Below are positions 1-12,800 of a DNA stretch of 64,000 nucleotides, piece after piece. Source of the DNA: Galeopsis tetrahit (lineage: Eukaryota > Streptophyta > Magnoliopsida > Lamiales > Lamiaceae). The notes beneath the pieces were generated by a model. The model ran no database searches. It had not been told where the DNA came from and saw only the letters and a program-made list of their open reading frames with translations. A program made the translations under genes and the position numbers. Within the stretch, counting starts at the first letter, position 1; every line of letters begins with the position of its first letter. Location of the stretch: contig OY776131.1 in NCBI GenBank assembly GCA_963675135.1, positions 34,433,381 to 34,497,380 on the forward strand. The letters run 5' to 3'.

Positions 1-1720
1 CTATTCTCCTTCTGTTCCATCTCCCAATCTTGAAAATTGGAGATTCCGCCCATTCCTATGATGACTTCGAATAGATCCTCCGTCGGGGCCTTCTTCAATG
101 CAACTCATGTGCATATCCTCAGGAGTTTCTCATATTGCTCAGAAGATGAGTCAATCTCAATAGACGGGAGAATCTTTCTCAGATTGTTACTTACTTTCGC
201 ACGCAACCTCTTCTCCCTTAAACACATAGGATAGTAAACGAGAGCTTCGAATCTAATATCGGAAGGGGTCTGAGCAAGTGGGGTCCTTGTCTCAGTTGTT
301 GCAGTGGCAACTATTGTAGTTTCCGAAATAGATGGGTTTGAGGGTTCAACATATTCTGTTGAGGTTGAGGGAATTTGGGTTGTGGTTTCTGTGGGCTTTG
401 ATGTGGCTAGGTTTGGTGTGACAACTGTAGGAGTATCAATTGTGTCAATATATAGTAGTGTCTTGGGTTATGTTGGCTCTCAGTGGTTGCACTGCCAACA
501 CTGATGAGGTTTTGGGTGCAGGTCTGGCACGAGATCGAAGTGATCTTGTCTTGGTTTTAACGGGGAGAGAGAGAGGTATTGAAAGAGATCTAGAAGAAGT
601 ACCAACCTTTTCAGTCGACTTGTTTGGTGAAGGACTCGACTCTCACCAGTCGATAGGTTTCAGCAACTTCAGCACTTGCCTCCTCTTCTTTCTCAGACTC
701 CTTATCAGAATGAGTCTCTTCCGAATCCTCTGCAGCCTCGAACATAGCCTCCTCTGGCACATACTGAACTAGTCTTCCACTAGTTCCAGCTTCAGCCACA
801 TCTTCAGATTTTTCACCACCATCTGACTCGTCTTCCTCAGAACTAGACGAGGCGGCCTCGAACATAGCATCTTGAGGATCTATTTGAACTTGTCTGGGGG
901 CAGCAGCTCTTCCAGCAGCTTGCTTCACAAGAGCCTCCTTCTTCAAATAGTGTTTCAATGCATGGAACGGCTTGCCCTTGCTCCAACTCGTCTTATTCGG
1001 CAGCAAGACGGGTAAAAGAATGTTAAGCTTGTTTCCAAAGCTTACTGCGGCAGACACCACCCAATCTCTTGTGTCGGTGTTAACACGAACATTTAGTTCA
1101 AGGTACATCAAACGATCCGCGAACAATTTGAACCAATTGCCCTCAGTGATGCCGTCATAGATCGCGGCCATCACTCTCGCCTTCTGTAGAGTTACGGAAT
1201 CATAACTTCCGGTGACACCAAGCAGCATCTTACTTGTGATGTCAAGTAGAGTTCGATACTTCTCCAAAAGCTCCTTCTTCTTCACAGCTGGGACTTTGCC
1301 ATCTCGATTCAATCTCAACTTCTTTCCACAGAAAATGCTGAGATACCTTAATTCCTGACCGATAGCATAGTTCTCTACATCGATTGTACCCATAGGTAGT
1401 TTTAATGTTTTGAACATCGATTCTCGAGTAAGCTCTACTCGGCTTCCACCAACGAACGATTCAATCGAGTCTCCTCTTCTGGTGGCATTGGCGTAGAACT
1501 ACAATACTTCTTCTTCCAAGACGACCTCTGGAAAAGCTTCCAAATAAGGTCTCAACCCACATCAGCAACACTTCATTAGAATCTCCTTGTTTTCTTCAGT
1601 GTGATTGCCCTTGAAAAACACGGAGCCTTCCACATGCACCTTTCCCTCCGATGCATATTTGCCAAGATCAAATCTGGCCTGCATGTTAGTTCTAACATCG
1701 AATAGAGGTACTATCGACAT
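1..1720 (-). pseudogene. Element A third ORF (plant-transposon-protein type), broken and partial
   Basis: This is the counterpart of the B third ORF. The start at 1720 is chosen because it aligns with B's ATG; another ATG lies 24 nt upstream. Conserved blocks such as GTIDVENYA, RVMAAIYDGITEGNWFKL and LLPNK are readable around 1010-1400. The frame is broken by an in-frame TGA at 1562-1564 (CGA in B-like sequence), another stop near 1507 and a break near 611. It then continues without a long frame to position 1, where it matches B near 27226. Amino-acid identity to B is only about 70-75% by eye, much lower than in pol. The acidic Ser/Glu-rich stretch after the globular N-terminus resembles B. 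Function unknown. Confidence 0.8.
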
Positions 1721-2602
1721 AGTAGTAGGATTATATGAGGACAAACAGTAAGGATTTATGCAAAGGATTTGAGTTCTTAAGAGTAGAAAGGTTAAGAATG
1801 CGTAAGGAGGGAAGAGTGGAACTGTTTGGGGTGTTGTTAAAACTCAAACTTTGAATCGACGCCCAAGATTGAATGCTTTGATCGAACGGTTGTGGCTTTT
1901 GGAATTCAGTTACGGAATCGAGAATATTACGTGATTTGGTATTGTAAAATTTGGAATCCGCCTTTCCTATTGGTTAGGACAGAGGAGTGTACTCATCTGA
2001 CCTAGGGTAGTAGGGTTTGGCGCGAACTGGGTGTATACACCTCATTAAATGGGAGTGTATAAATCCAATTTTAGGGTTTTCCAATTTTCACATTATCAAA
2101 TTACATTAATTCCCTTAATTCGTACTGATTAAACACTTAGAGTATTCGAATCATAAGAACACTTATCTTGTCTGTTCGAGTCTATCCAGAACAGACGAGT
2201 AGACTAATGCGCACTAGACGAGTTCCCCCTTCGACTGTGCTTGTCCATTCTGAATGACGAACGACTTCATGTACCTATCTTATCTTGTGCGACGTATGAG
2301 TGTAGGTACAAGTAGAGTAGAATAATTAAGATGAATATCAATCTAAAGCAATGATCAAGGTTCGAACAAGATGACTTTTAACAAACTTAAGAGTCAACAT
2401 AAGGATATTTAAGAAATCAAAGATTCCCCCTTAAATGTTTATTCCCTTAGTATTACCCTCAGCTTTACCAGCTTCCTCATCGGGTTGTTTTGTCATCTTG
2501 TCTGACCTTGTATACCTGTTTGTTAAGAGAGTAGACGAGTGCTCTGTTTCAGTGATCTTGTCTCCTTTATTTCTTTGATGTACCTGTCTGGTTAGTACAT
2601 AG
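1721..2602 (-). other. Element A spacer between pol and third ORF
   Basis: No gene is seen. It aligns to B 24622-25538. It contains two purine tracts on the minus strand of the form AAGGGGGA (plus-strand CCCCC runs at about 2225 and 2427), at the same places as in B, and several copies of the short motif ACTCGTCT or its complement. Confidence 0.75.
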
Positions 2603-5600
2603 CTATAGGCCAGTAGGGTCTAGATCAATTAGTCCTAGACTAATACATAATTCACGAAAACGAGCCTCATGTAATGGTTTTGTGAAAATATCAGCTCTTT
2701 GAAAATCAGTATGAATCTTTTCCATGCGAATATCCTTCTTTTCTACATGATCACATATGAAATGATGTTTCACATCAACATGCTTACAACGTGTGTGCAA
2801 AACAGGATTTTGTGTAATGGCAATGGCACTATTACTATCACAGAAAATAGGAACATTTGATTCATATATGTTGTAATCTCTAAGCTGTTGCATGAGCCAA
2901 AGTAGTTGACTACAGCAGCTACCAGCAGCCATGTACTCGGCTTCGGTAGTAGAGGTAGCCACACTAGTCTGCTTTTTCGAAAACCATGAAATGAGTTTTG
3001 TGCCTAAGAATTGACAAGAACCAGATGTAGATTTCCTATCTATTCTACAGCCACCAAAATCAGAATCTGAGTAGCCACTTAGAGATAAATCATCATTTGA
3101 AGGATACCATATACCACGATTGATGGTTCCTTTCAAATATTTCAGTATCCGTTTAGTGGTTTCCATATGACTCTCTTTTGGATTAGCTTGAAATCGAGCA
3201 CATACGCCAACAGAGAATGCAATATCAGGTCTACTAGCAGTCAAGTACAATAATGAACCAATAAGACCACGATAATATGTTTGATCAGCACACTTACCAT
3301 GTTCGTCTGGATCCATCCTGTAAGTAGGTAGCATCGGTACGCCAATAGACTTGCATGTCTTAATACCATACTTGTCTTGTAGATTTCTAGTATACTTTGC
3401 TTGATATATGAAAATCCCTTCAGGGGTCTGTTTTACTTGAAGACCAAGAAAGTAATTCATTTCACCCATCATAGACATCTCAAATTTACTTTGCATGAGT
3501 GTTGAAAAACTTTCACTCAGCTTTTTGTTAGGTGAACCAAAAATGATGTCATCTACGTAAATTTGGACGAGTAAAATGTCTTTCCCTTCTTGTCTTCTGA
3601 ACAAGGTTCTATCGACCTTGCCCTTAGTAAAACCATTTTCTAATAGCAAGAGAGAGAGAGTATCATACCATGCTCTTGGAGCTTACTTTAGTCCATATAA
3701 GGCTTTCTTCAATTTGTATACCTGGTTGCCTTTGACTTCGAAACCTGGGGGTTGTTCAACATACACTTCTTCCGCAAGAATACCGTTAAGAAATGCACTT
3801 TTAACATCCATTTGATATACAGTAAACTTCATATAGGCAGCATATGCAAGGAACAATCAAATGGCTTCTAGTCTAGCAACAGGAGCATAAGTTTCATCAT
3901 AGTCTATGCCTTCGGCTACTAGTCTAGCCTTATTTCTAACGACTACATCATTCTCATCTTTCTTGTTTTTGAAAATCCATCGAGTGCCAACTAGATTATG
4001 ATGTTCCGGCCTATCGACAAGTTCCTAGACGTCATTTCGAACAAACTGGTTCAACTCGTCTTGCATAGCGATGATCCAATTACTATCAAACAATGCCTCT
4101 TTAACAGTGGTAGGCTCGATAGAAGAGAGGAAACAACACTAGCAAAACATAGATGGACTAGGCTGTTCTTGCGACTCAAAGAGTTGTCGTCTAGTCTTCA
4201 CACCAATAATAGAGTCACCAATGATATTCTCAGTATCATGCGCAGATTTCCATGTCTTTCTAGACTTAACATGAATACTATCATCATCTATATCAGGTAT
4301 AACATCATGCATTTCGACATCATTTGTATCAACATATTTAACAGGAGTAGACGAGTCAACTAGAGCAGGCATGTCAACTGGTCTAGTAGACTTACCTTGA
4401 GCACTTACCTTCTCGTTGTTATCAGACTCGAGAGCTTTCATAAATGGATTGTAGGCTTGAACGGATTCATAAACTTCTGATTCTTTGTCAGATTCGATCG
4501 ATAGATCAGTCACCTTTTCACTGATCTTGTCGGCAGACGAGTCCTGACGAGATTCATCGAAAACCACATGTGGTGTTTCTTCCACACAAAGAGTCGAGTA
4601 GTTGAATACCCTAAATTCTTTGCTAGTCGAGGAGTATCCTAAGAATATCCCCTCGGCTGCTTTAGCATCGAATGCATTCAACTTGCTCTTCCCATTGTTA
4701 TGGATGAAACACTTACAACCAAATATATGGAAATATGAAATTCTGGGTTTTCTACCTTTCCAAACCTCGTAAAGTGTCTTACCTAATGCCTTGTTGATCG
4801 CACTTCTGTTCTGTGAGTGGCATGCAGTGTTGATTGCTTCAGCCTAAAACTTTTGAGGAGTTTTGTATTCGGCTAGCATGGTTCTACAGGCTTCCTTGAG
4901 AGTTCGATTCCTTCTTACAGCTACACCATTCTGTTGTGGTGTCCTAGCTGCACTAGTAAGGTGCCGGATACCACGTTTAGCACAAAAATCTTGGATATAG
5001 CAATTAATGAACTCAGTACCTTTGTCACTACGAATTTTGATAATAGACTGGTTCTTCTCAATTTGTAACTTCTTCAACAGATCAGGTAGAAGAGTTTGTG
5101 TATCACTCTTCTTGTGTAGGATAGTCATCTACAACAACAAGTGTGTACCTTCTTCCATTCAATGTTGGAGGAGTTATCGGACCATGAAGATCCATATGTA
5201 GTAGTTCTAGGACTCTACTTGTTGAGAGAGTAGAAATTGATTTAAAGGAACCTTTTACCTGTTTACCTTTCTGACAAGCATTCCATACATGTGATTTGTA
5301 ATAAACTTCGTTGGGTAAACCTTCCACTAGGTAATCTCTTGCAATCTTATTAATTACCTTAAAGTTCATGTGGCAGAGGCGTCTATGCCAAAGCCAACCA
5401 AGCTCTTTAGGGTTCTTAGTAAGTAGACAAGTATCCCTTGGACAGCTGTTCCAATTCACAATGTATACACTACCTTGTCTTATGCCGACGAGTAGAATGG
5501 TGTGAGTCCTTTTGTCAATGATCTCACACTTGCGGCTTTTAAACTGCACTTTGTATCCACGGTCACAAAATTTAGATACAGATAGTAAATTATATTTCAA

Positions 5601-5831
5601 ACCTTCCACGTAGGATACGTCTTGTATCTCTACGTCTCCATTCCTGATGTAACCAAAGCCTTTCGTAATAGCAGTGGAGCTATCACCGAATATAACCTTG
5701 GGTCCTTCTTGCTCGTGGTAACTCGATAAGAGAGCCTTAGTACCAGTCATGTGGTGCGAACAACCACTATCAATGTACCAAGTTTCTCCTACTGAGCCAC
5801 CCTTCTTATACAAGTCAAGTCGACCCTGCAA
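2603..5831 (-). pseudogene. pol: Element A pol (protease, integrase, RT, RNase H), inactivated
   Basis: Homologous to B pol and about 96% identical in the RT/RNase H part by eye. Visible motifs are the protease DSG in WYIDSGCSHHMTG (near 5770), the integrase zinc and core region, RT YVDD (near 3555) and the RNase H motif STTEAEYMAAGS. An internal deletion of about two dozen bases after VVVDDY (near 5125) shifts the frame. Premature stops occur where B has TGG, CGA or CAA: 4844-4846, 4139-4141, 4025-4027 (Trp), 3857-3859 (Arg) and 3683-3685 (Gln). The start follows B, directly at the TTGCAG codon pair after the gag stop. It cannot make a functional polyprotein. Confidence 0.92.
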
Positions 5832-5865
5832 TGAAGATATTCAATAATTTAGGTACCCATTTTGT

Positions 5866-7029
5866 TTATTGGGGTCCTGGGGGGTTAGTCGAGTTCAAAG
5901 GAATCCAAATATACATCGGAGTCCTGAACAAGTTTGATCTCTTAAGCTTCCTGCCATACTTGTTACAAAATAAGACCTTGTTGTCCTTATCTGGCCTATC
6001 ATTCGATTTCGGGTCTACTCGTCTGAGATAGCCTTTCGACTTAATCTCTACTTGAGCAGGCGCTGGTCTATGATAGTCAGAATAGGGCTTGAATGCATTA
6101 GGTCCATACGGTTTATAGACGCGTTTGGGTCTTTCCTCACTTATAATATCATATGACAAAGGTGGAGGATATAGGACAGGTTGTGTACGATATTTTTTAA
6201 CATCCTTCCTAGGCCTAGACGAGTAGAGCTGAGACTGCCTTATAAAAGGAGGTCTAGGCTCTTGTCGTCTAGTCTGTACTTGTCTAGTACTCGTCTCCTC
6301 AGGATACCAATCCCCGTATCTGACCTGGTTAGGTCTTCCACGACTAGTGGTCCTTTGTAGACTAGTTCTAAACGGAACAGGCTTGTTGTTAACATTCTTC
6401 TTACCTCCCTTGGTAATCGGATTGTTAACTCGAGTCTGCTTAGGTACAGTGCCTTCAGATGGTGTTCCAATATCGTATATCATTGGTCCTTCTCCTTTAT
6501 CATTAGTCAAAGAACTTGAGATGAAAGTAGTAGGGTTCTTAAGGACTCGAGTAGACGAGCTAGGTGGTTCAGCACCTATGCCTGTCTTGTCAGCAGGAGC
6601 CCTATACCTATATGACAATTCAAGGTTAATCTTTGAAGAGTTAACCAGGTCAGTAAGTTTAAGGTCTAGAGTGACAACCTCAGTCTCTAAGAACTTATTG
6701 CGTTCTTCAAGCTTTCTGCACTTGCTTTTTAAAATATTGAACTCATTTCTCTCAGTTGCATGTGTCTTAAGAAGGTCTTGATATAACATGTCTGTCAATG
6801 CACACTTTTCTTTAAGTTGTCTTAACTCTTCAGTCAAGCGTTCATTTAGGACTGTTACATTAGGATCTACTTTAGACTGAGCTTCCTTAAGATCAATGAT
6901 TTCTTGTTTTAAGGCGATGTTCTCGTCGCTGACTTCAATGAATGCCTGGTTAGCTAGTAGGAGGTCTTCTTCATTCACACTAGTAGAGTGATGAAGACTA
7001 CTCCCTACTTCACTACTGGCAGTAACACT
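5866..7029 (-). pseudogene. gag: Element A gag, C-terminal half
   Basis: Matches residues 465-850 of B gag: an acidic, coiled-coil stretch beginning DLLLANQAFIEVS, then a basic Arg/Pro-rich tail, ending in NPPGPQ and a stop at 5866-5868. This half is open from 6978 to 5866. The upstream half is at 44527-45924, beyond the D insertion; the reading frame is continuous across that junction once one copy of the ACACT duplication is removed. The N-terminal half carries two premature stops, so the gene is dead. Confidence 0.9.
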
Positions 7030-7897
7030 TGTAGATGTTGTTAACTCTTAAATGCTTTAACATTATCAACAACATCTTAATTTGACCTTCCTTGATTTAT
7101 TCTAAGTTCTTTCTGAAATGTTACATTAAATGTTGTACTAAATGCTCTCACATTCAGGTACGATTCTAGAAGCTTCTACAAGAGTCTGGAACCTGGAAGA
7201 TTCCAGAATGTTGGAGAACGTGCTAGAAGGCCTTGGAGCAGCTTAGAACGACCTGGAAGATGGAAGAAGGATCTAGAAAGATCATGGAAGTTGAAGTCCT
7301 AAAAAATAGGATCTCATAATGGAAGGATCTAGAACTTGGCTATTTCCCTATAAATACCGCTGGAGCCTTTCATTTCAAAGCATGCACTATTCGAGTAACA
7401 GCTTCTTGAGATTTCAACCCTAGTTCGGAGTTATGGTCAGTAGTTGTGTCTTTTAACGTACGCCGAGGGATACCACACCTTCTAGTGTACTTAGTTCTAG
7501 TCTTGTATCGAGTGAGAGTGAAGCATAGATCAGATTAGTTCTTTAGACAGTGTTCTTACACTTAAGTCTATTTGCGGATTCAGGCACCTGCCTCGATCGT
7601 AGTTTCTATTTGTGGAATGTTGAAGTAATTGCTGAGACATTTCACACGACATTTTTGTATATAACTTAGGAACTAAGTTATTTTCGCCATAAGGCTTAGC
7701 ATAGGTTTTGTTATTAATAAAATCTATGTTAAAAATTATTCCATTGTGTTCTTATTGTGTTTTAGTGTTTTAGACTTCCGCTGTGTACTGTGTTTACTTA
7801 TTCACATTCTGTTAGAGTTAATGCTACACTAATAGTCACAACATTCAGTGTAACATTGTTCTGTTTTTTACTTAAACACTAGATACCACCCCACGCA
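7030..7897 (+). repeat. Element D 5' LTR
   Basis: Begins TGTAGATGTTG and ends CCCACGCA, and is repeated at 43655-44522. A TATA box (TATAAATA) lies at 7349-7356, which places the U3/R border shortly downstream. The last bases are slightly uncertain because the following CACTTT resembles the flanking target. Confidence 0.92.
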
Positions 7898-7915
7898 CAC
7901 TTTCACATTGTTCTA

Positions 7916-8554
7916 TGGTATTTTGATAGTGGTTGTTCTAGACATATGACAGGACAAATAGACTACTTATCTGATTATGTGACCTTGAATGGTGGTAATG
8001 TTACATATGGTGGTGGATCAAAAGGAAAGATAATAGGAAAAGGAACTTTGAATGTTAAAGGTTTTCCTAAGCTTAAAAATGTTTTGCATGTTGATGGCTT
8101 ACTTGCTAATCTGATTAGTATTAGTCAACTTTGTGATGATAATTTGCATGTAAAATTTGACAAAGAGTCTTGCTATGTTCTTAATGAAGATGATGATTGA
8201 TTAATGACTGGTACTAGGTCTGCAGATAACTGTTATCTTATTGGAACTAATGTATGCAATTTGTCAAAACATGATGAGAATGTCTTATGGCACCAAAGAT
8301 TAGGACATGTAAATTACAGGGCAATGAAGAAACTAATCATATCAGATGCAATCAAAGGATTACCTAAACTGAGCTTCCTGAATACCACTGTATGTGGATC
8401 ATGCCAGAAAGGTAAACAGGTAAGAGTGCCGCATAGAATGCTGTCACATTGTTCTACACATCGATGTTTTGAATTGTTGCACATGGATTTGATGGGTCCT
8501 ATGGAAACTGAAAGCATTGGAGGTAAGAGATATTCCTTAGTTGTGGTAGATGAT
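7916..8554 (+). pseudogene. pol: Element D pol, first part (protease to integrase)
   Basis: Starts in the protease motif WYFDSGCSRHMTG, continues through the GAG-pre-integrase region (GGGSKGKIIGKGTLN; LWHQRLGHVNY with the HHCC zinc ligands ending CGSCQKGK) to the first integrase residues LHMDLMGP and VVVDD. It is cut at 8554 by element C; the frame resumes at 36976 (FSRYTW) after one copy of ATGAT is removed. An in-frame TGA lies at 8198-8200. Gag and the first part of pol are absent, deleted before or during the D insertion, since the flanking LTR and target duplication are intact. Confidence 0.9.
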
Positions 8555-10171
8555 TGTTGGGAATAAAATGATTTTGATTTAGATACCAAAACCCCTGATT
8601 GATGATGTTCAGATTAGTTGAGATATGCCCAAGTCTAGTTCAGACAAGTTGTCCCAGAACATTTGAGTAAGTAGAATGCTTAAGTTAAAAATCTCAGAAA
8701 TGTTGTGAGATTTTAGAGTTCAGGATAGTTGTCCAAAGCTGAATGTTAGACAGCTTGATAAGTGTTAAGTCTCTAGGCCAAAGTTGCTGAACTTTGAGGA
8801 CAAGCTGACCAAGTGGACAACTGAGCTGAAGAGATCAAGAGTATTAAGGCAATGCTCATAAATGCAAATGATCAGAATAGTTGAAGTACAAATGATCAAG
8901 AGCATTGAATGCCAAAGCTCACAGAAGACACATTCAATGAAGCATTTATTGTCAATCATGCCTGAACCAAGCATTGAAGACTTAGAGCATTAAAGAGAGG
9001 AACATTGAATGAATGTTGGAACATTCTAACTTGCAGCAAGAATGTTCAGGGGACTTGTCCCATCTGACCGTTGGTTGAGTGTAGATTCTGCCACAAATCA
9101 ACCTTGGGAAATGTGAATATTTGAAATCTGACACAAGTCTTCTCAGCCGCATTTTTCAGAAGTCAACACATTCATTCAAGCAACCATTGAAGAGACCTTT
9201 TACACAGTGGATAAAAGGATGCCAAGCTTCATAGCCGTTTCAATGGTGCTGCAAATAGACAAGTTTGAATTGCTACCTCTCCTCCAACGGTTAGTTGTTC
9301 AAATTTGCCTATAAATACAGAAGTGATCAAAGGGATTCAACATCCAACTACTTGCTATCAAACTACCATCAAGCAAATCAAAGGAAACCAAGCTGTTCTT
9401 CAGAATCCCAAGTTTCCTGAATCACTTCAATTAGCTAAGCCAATCTTTGTAAACATCCAAAGCTTAGCATTGAGATATCCTAAGCCTTTACACTGTTCTT
9501 ATTGTAAAGGATATCTCTACTAGTTGGAACCAAACCTCAAACCCTTATCTCATTAAGTGAAGAGAGAGTTTGTTGTAGAAGTGAGGAGTTAAGGACTGTT
9601 ATTGTGAAACACAGTCTTAACTCAGAGAGATTGAGCACTAGGACTCAGATTATCCTAGGGATCAAAGCACTAAGAGAGTGTTGTTGATCAGTGCACCTTG
9701 ACACTATAAAACAAGCTAATTCCATTGTGAAGGAATTATCCTGTTCAATCAGGGAAAGTGGATGTAGGAGCTTGAGTCTCTGAACCACTATAAACTTGTG
9801 TGCCATTTACTTACTGCACTCTTTATTCACTTACATTCAAACACATTTCAAAGAGCAAAACTCAGTAAGTCAAGAAAAACTGTTTTGGACAAAGTCCCTG
9901 ATAACTGTATTTTTCAGAAATCAACTTGGAGTATTTCTTTGAGTCAAAGGCCAACCACATTCCGCACTTAGCAACTCTTTTAGATATTTAGCCAACTGAT
10001 CACTCAATAGTAATCAGTAGGACAAGTATCTCTCAAAGTTCACACTCAGGCTAGTTGTGAGACAACCTGCCTGATAAGTCCAGTTTGTCAAAAAGAAAAG
10101 AATTTGAATACACAAGTGCATTCCCCCCCCCCCCCCCATACACTTGTGTCATACTCCACCAAGGACCAACA
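8555..10171 (+). repeat. Element C 5' LTR
   Basis: Starts TGTTGGGAATAAAATG and ends GGACCAACA. TATA box TATAAATA at 9310-9317, preceded by AACGGTTA and TTTGCC. A run of 15 C lies about 35 bp before the LTR end (near 10123-10137). The short ORF at 9305-9523 occurs in both LTRs and is not considered a gene. Confidence 0.95.
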
Positions 10172-10173
10172 AG

Positions 10174-10185
10174 TGGTATCAGAGC
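10174..10185 (+). other. Element C primer binding site (tRNA-iMet)
   Basis: TGGTATCAGAGC, two bases after the LTR, complementary to the 3' end of plant initiator methionine tRNA. It sets minus-strand DNA priming and fixes the plus orientation of the element. The leader to the gag ATG is about 130 nt. Confidence 0.95.
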
Positions 10186-10314
10186 AGGGGTTCAAAGACC
10201 ACTGCTTCTGAAAATCCAACTGATTTTCAAAAATCACATTATTTCTGTGGTCACTGAACTGATCCAAATTTCTGAAAAACCTATTTGTGTTTTCCTTTGT
10301 CCATCTGTATAAGA

Positions 10315-12798
10315 ATGGCTAACAATGCAGTTCCAGGAGATGCTGTTAATACCATCAACAACATGGGTCCAAACCAAGTCAATCATATTTCTCATCACAA
10401 GTTACCAATGTTCTCAATTGAGAATTATGATTTCTGGAAGATCAGGATGAGAGCTCATCTTGCTTGCCAGCATGATGAAATGCTCAAAGTCATCACCAGA
10501 GGGCCCTTCACATTCACCAAAGCAAATCCCAAGCTCACTGATGCTCAGAAAGCAGATCCAAGGGAGTTGCTACCTAAAGATGAAGATGATTTTACAGCTG
10601 AAGAAAGAAAAAGGCACAACCTGAACTACATTGCCATGAATACCTTGTACCAGACTATTCCAGATGCAGTGATGGGAAGAGTGTACCACTGCACATCAGC
10701 AAAAGAGATTTGGGACACCTTAGCACTTATGTGTGAAGGTACCCAAAAGATAAAAGAAAACAAACTTCAAGTGGCTATCCAAAAATATGAACAATTCTCT
10801 ATGGAAGCCAATGAAACTATTGATCATCTTGATGGCAGATTCACTGACATCATGAATGAGATAAACTCTCTTGGCAAGTTCTATGCCAAAAGAGAAGTTG
10901 CCTTGAAGATTCTGAGAAGTCTCACATCCAAGTGGGACATATATTCTGTCATGATGCAAAATACCAGCAATCTTGACAACATGCCAATGCAACAAGTATT
11001 CTCTGAACTCAAAGCATATGAGTTTGATCTAAACAGAAAGAAGGTGCATGAAGAGCCATCCTCCTCAAGCAAAGGTGTTGCCTTCAAAGCTGCTGAAACA
11101 GAGAAGAAAAATACTCAAAGATCTTCTCAATTTGTTTCAAAATCAGAAATGAAGGAGGAGCTGGCACTCATGGCAAGGAGATTTGAGAAGCTCAACTCCA
11201 GATTTGGTAGGTACAAAAAATTCTACCAAGACAACAGAACCAGAAGGAGATTCAGCTCTCCTGACAACAAATCAGAGGACAAAGTCTCTGATGAGAAGAA
11301 AGAAGACAGATATGCTGATAGAAAGAAGTACAACAAAGGTGAACCATCATCATCAAGGAGGAAGGAGTCCTCAAGCAAGAAAAATGATGATGAAGATGTG
11401 TGTTACAACTGCCAGAAAAAGGGTCACTTTCAGTATGACTGTCCTGACCTAAGTGCCAAAGAAAGAAAAGAAAGGCAGAACAAAAGAGACAAGAGGCTGA
11501 ACAACAGAAAGGCCAAGATATCTGGGGATTCAGCAAGTGAAGAGAGTGTCTACTCTTCTGATGATGGACTGTTTTCCAACAGTGACAGTGATGATGACTG
11601 TCAAATGGCATTTGAAAATGAAGAGGTATGTTCATCTTCTAATTCTTCCAATTCTTCAAATAACACACATGAGTCCAGTGAAATCCACTTGAAACTGAAC
11701 TTTGGAAAGTTACTTGAGGATTTCACCATACTACAAGAGGTATGCAATATGGCACTTAGAGAAAATGAGCAACTGAATTCTAAAGCTCAAACTCCCAACC
11801 CTCCTGAACCAGGGTTTGACTTTAAATCAACTGAGTTGTATCAGCAGATTGTGAGAGAACATGATGAAATGTCTCTCAAAGTCTCTGAACAACAAAAGTT
11901 GATTGATGATCAAGAACTGGCCTTGAGGAAAAAGGATTTTGATCTTAGAATTCTTCAAGCTAAATTTGACAATCTCTCAAGTGAATTTGATACTCTGAAA
12001 TTGAGTGAGGGGAGCTTAAAAATGAAAATGTTTGCCTTGAACAAATCTGCTAAGGCAATAGAAGAAATTCAAGGGTTTCAAAGACCATTTGCTCAAAGAG
12101 GTGGATTAGGCTATAATCCATTTGAACCCTCACCTGGTCTTAGTATTGCTTCATCAAGCAATTCTAAGATGACTTTTGTAAGATTAGTGGCACAACAAAA
12201 TGAAATGGAAGTAAATCAACCACTGGTTAAGGATAAGGGTAAAGGAATTTTTATACCAACTCAAGTAAACAATGTACCTAAACCCATACCTATGGAAAAG
12301 GTTAAAGGCATTGCTTATAAGAGGAATGAGGTTCAGAGAGGTAGAACCAATGGAAGGTCAACCTATCTGAATCCTCATTAGAAGAGTTGTCCAAAATCTG
12401 TTCAGAAAAGGCCAACTCAAATAAGGCAACCTCAACTGAATGGATTAAGGCCAATTCCCTCTGACAGGTATAAAACCTTCAGGAAGCCTGGACCTTACAT
12501 GCCAAAAGGAAAAGGCCATCCAAAACCCTATCCTCAAAGATCTTACCAAGCTGCACCTAGGTCTAGTAACTTCAGGAGGAATGTCCCAAAGAAATTCACC
12601 AACTCTCCTGAACCTTACAAGGCTAACACCTATACACAGAAACCACCCAAGGCATTTAAGGGTCAAACTGTGTATGTAGATGTAAATGGAAACCAAGTCA
12701 GTCACTTTGACTCAATCAGAGTAATCAGGCAGGTTTGGGTTCCAAAAGGTACAGCTAACCCTCTAGGACCCAACATTCAAAGGGTACCTAAATTTTGA
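10315..12798 (+). pseudogene. gag: Element C gag, with one in-frame stop
   Basis: The start at 10315 (MANNAVPGDAV) is preferred to an upstream ATG because it matches the gag start context of the family. The N-terminal half has the copia gag signature (FSIENYDFWKIRMRAHL, then KEIWDTLALMCEGT, near residues 40-150). A CCHC zinc knuckle (CYNCQKKGHFQYDC) starts at residue 363 and is flanked by basic Lys/Arg-rich segments. An acidic and coiled-coil stretch follows, then a basic tail. An in-frame TAG at 12379-12381 interrupts the tail, which continues to the TGA at 12796-12798 (GPNIQRVPKF). Gag assembles the virus-like particle and binds RNA. The pol frame begins three bases after the stop in a different phase. 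Confidence 0.93.
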
Positions 12799-12800
12799 CT

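Larger units (their letters stand above)
1..7029 (-). mobile_element. Element A, left (3') part: Sirevirus-type copia retrotransposon
   Basis: Minus-strand copy of the same family as element B. Read from 7029 downwards it holds the C-terminal half of gag, pol, a post-pol spacer and the start of the third ORF, all alignable to B 20157-27226. The element runs off the window at position 1, so its 3' LTR is not seen. The other half (gag N-terminus, PBS, 5' LTR) lies at 44527-47390. The two halves were separated by insertion of element D, with ACACT duplicated at 7025-7029 and 44522-44526; across this join the gag reading frame is continuous. Coding regions carry many premature stops, so it is a dead copy. 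Confidence 0.93.

Noticed and set aside
9305..9523. 72-codon ORF, repeated at 36107-36325
   Set aside because: It lies at the TATA box in both LTRs of element C; its repetition follows from LTR duplication, not from a gene.
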